A stretch of 6,454 bases of DNA from a bacterium (GTDB lineage Bacteria; CSSED10-310; JAJRTK01). Position numbers and translations under genes: made by a program. Of this stretch, positions 5,507 through 6,454 are shown piece after piece; the first letter of the stretch is position 1; every line of letters begins with the position of its first letter. The notes under the pieces were generated by a model, which saw only the letters and a program-made list of their open reading frames with translations, was not told the DNA's origin and did no database searches. The stretch spans positions 1 to 6,454 of the forward strand of contig JAJRTK010000197.1 of NCBI GenBank assembly GCA_024278345.1, given 5' to 3'.

Positions 5507-6415
5507 GTGGCCCAAGTCATTAGTGAATGGGAAGTGCGTGCGGCAGCGTCTTCGGGTTTTTTGATGGTGCCGGAGGGCGCGTTGGTGACTCCTCTTGCTC
5601 GTGAGGTTGCTCGGGACTTGGGAATCAAGCTTGGCAGTCGCCCTCGGGTGGAGCGGCGGAAATTCGTCTTCGGTAATTGGAAGATGAACCTGTCCTTGGA
5701 TGCCGCGGTCTGGCTTCTTCAGTCTCTTGCCGGTGCGCCGGAGTTGCGCTCTTGTCGGGCTGGGATAGGGGTTTTCCCGTCCTACCCCTACCTGGTGCTG
5801 GCCAAGGCGCTGCTGGAGGGGAGTTGTATTGGTCTGGGCGCCCAGGATTTGCACCAGGAAAAGGAGGGTGCCTTTACGGGTGAGGTCTCCGGCTCCATGC
5901 TGGAGAGTCTGTGCCAATATGTGCTGGTGGGCCATTCGGAGCGTCGGCGTTACCGGGACGAAACCTCTGACCTGGTTTGGAAGAAGGCCAAGGTGGCGCT
6001 GGCCCATGGCTTGACGGCGGTTGTGTGCGTTGGTGAATCGGCTCGGGATCGCGAGGGGAACCGCACTTCGGTGGTGTTGCGTGAGCAATTGGCTGGAGTT
6101 TCGGCGGCAGTGGCTTCTGGTGAGGCCCAGCGGTTGATCGTCGCCTACGAGCCGATCTGGGCCATTGGAACTGGGCGGCGTGCGGGCCGGAGCGAAATTG
6201 AGTTAGCCCACGGTCAAATTAGGGGCCTGCTCCGCTCGGCTCTAGGGGACGTGGGCGATGAGATACCGATCTTGTATGGTGGAAGTGTTCAGCCAGATTC
6301 GTGTGCCGAGCTCGCGGCTTCGGTTTCCATTGATGGATTTCTAGTGGGAGGCGCATCCCTGGACGAGGATTCGTTCGTGGGGATTGCCATGGCCTTCCGG
6401 GAGACGAACGGATGA
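5507..6415 (+). CDS. tpiA: Triosephosphate isomerase with an EutQ-like N-terminal extension
   Basis: Interconverts glyceraldehyde 3-phosphate and dihydroxyacetone phosphate in the cytoplasm, serving glycolysis, gluconeogenesis or the Calvin cycle. The TIM barrel begins at about residue 51 with FVFGNWKMN (catalytic Lys59), then GAQDLH (111-116), VGHSERR (141-147, catalytic His143), AYEPIWAIGTG (213-223, catalytic Glu215), YGGSV (257-261) and LVGGASL (279-285). All catalytic and phosphate-binding motifs are intact. At 302 aa it is about 50 residues longer than the usual 250. The extra N-terminus contains ISEWEVRAAASSG and VPEGALVTPLAREVARDLGI, resembling the start of EutQ and related microcompartment-associated proteins, so it looks like a real small module. 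The start is GTG at 5507, with AGGGG (5494-5498) 8 nt upstream; starting later would cut into the extension. The next gene, an RpiB-type isomerase, overlaps the stop codon by ATGA, indicating an operon. Confidence 0.95.
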   Translation: MAQVISEWEVRAAASSGFLMVPEGALVTPLAREVARDLGIKLGSRPRVERRKFVFGNWKMNLSLDAAVWLLQSLAGAPELRSCRAGIGVFPSYPYLVLAKALLEGSCIGLGAQDLHQEKEGAFTGEVSGSMLESLCQYVLVGHSERRRYRDETSDLVWKKAKVALAHGLTAVVCVGESARDREGNRTSVVLREQLAGVSAAVASGEAQRLIVAYEPIWAIGTGRRAGRSEIELAHGQIRGLLRSALGDVGDEIPILYGGSVQPDSCAELAASVSIDGFLVGGASLDEDSFVGIAMAFRETNG

Positions 6416-6454
6416 GACTCTTGATCGTCGGTGCGGATCACGGTGGGTTCGAAC
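6412..6454 (+). CDS. rpiB: Ribose-5-phosphate isomerase B family (RpiB/LacAB), 5' part only
   Basis: Only the first 14 codons are in the window: MRLLIVGADHGGFE. This matches the conserved RpiB opening, (I/V)-G-x-DH-(A/G)-G-(F/Y)-E, which carries phosphate- and substrate-binding residues. RpiB interconverts ribose 5-phosphate and ribulose 5-phosphate; relatives act on galactose 6-phosphate, allose 6-phosphate or tetrose phosphates. The ATG overlaps the tpiA stop in an ATGA arrangement, suggesting translational coupling. Other TIM-RpiB pairs, such as those in erythritol catabolism, mean the substrate cannot be fixed from this fragment. The gene runs off the right edge. Confidence 0.8.
   Translation, partial: MRLLIVGADHGGFE

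Noticed and set aside
5492-6088. Minus-strand open frame opposite tpiA
   Set aside because: tpiA carries all catalytic motifs on the plus strand; the opposite frame has none.

Overview
The window looks like bacterial chromosome of moderately high GC content, with dense genes and short spacers. The lineage cannot be fixed from sequence alone. A triosephosphate isomerase with an unusual N-terminal extension next to an RpiB-type isomerase, orphan secreted proteins and a GC-rich hairpin between genes would fit a Verrucomicrobiota/PVC-type bacterium, but this is a weak inference.

Layout. On the minus strand, 40-1068 encodes a membrane-anchored metallo-beta-lactamase-fold hydrolase related to the C-terminal domain of ComEC. 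Next comes a non-coding spacer (1158-1245), then a frameshifted fragment of a response regulator (1257-1382). Two plus-strand genes for exported or anchored proteins of unknown function follow: 1476-2738 (PEGA-like and DUF1036-like regions) and 2858-4504 (548 aa with a clear signal peptide). A pair of hairpins lies between them. At 4587-4640 there is a fragment of the ComEC-like gene, then a second copy of the spacer (4638-4725), then an intact gene for a receiver plus histidine-phosphotransfer-like protein (4768-5442). The window ends with a carbon-metabolism operon: tpiA (5507-6415) and the start of rpiB (from 6412), overlapping by ATGA.

The main observation is that the unit [ComEC-like gene (-) / spacer / response regulator (+)] occurs twice, about 3.5 kb apart, and has decayed reciprocally. 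The left copy keeps the hydrolase and has lost the regulator; the right copy keeps the regulator and has lost the hydrolase. The two orphan exported-protein genes lie between the copies. Spacer and hydrolase fragments are about 92-96% identical between copies, but the regulator fragment only about 75-80%, so the history is more complicated than one clean tandem duplication.

How the genes work together: tpiA and rpiB plausibly serve glycolysis/Calvin or pentose-phosphate metabolism as a translationally coupled pair. The hydrolase and regulator were probably divergent neighbours sharing a spacer. No functional link between the two central orphan genes and the rest can be shown. I do not see a CRISPR array, tRNA, rRNA, transposase or integrase.
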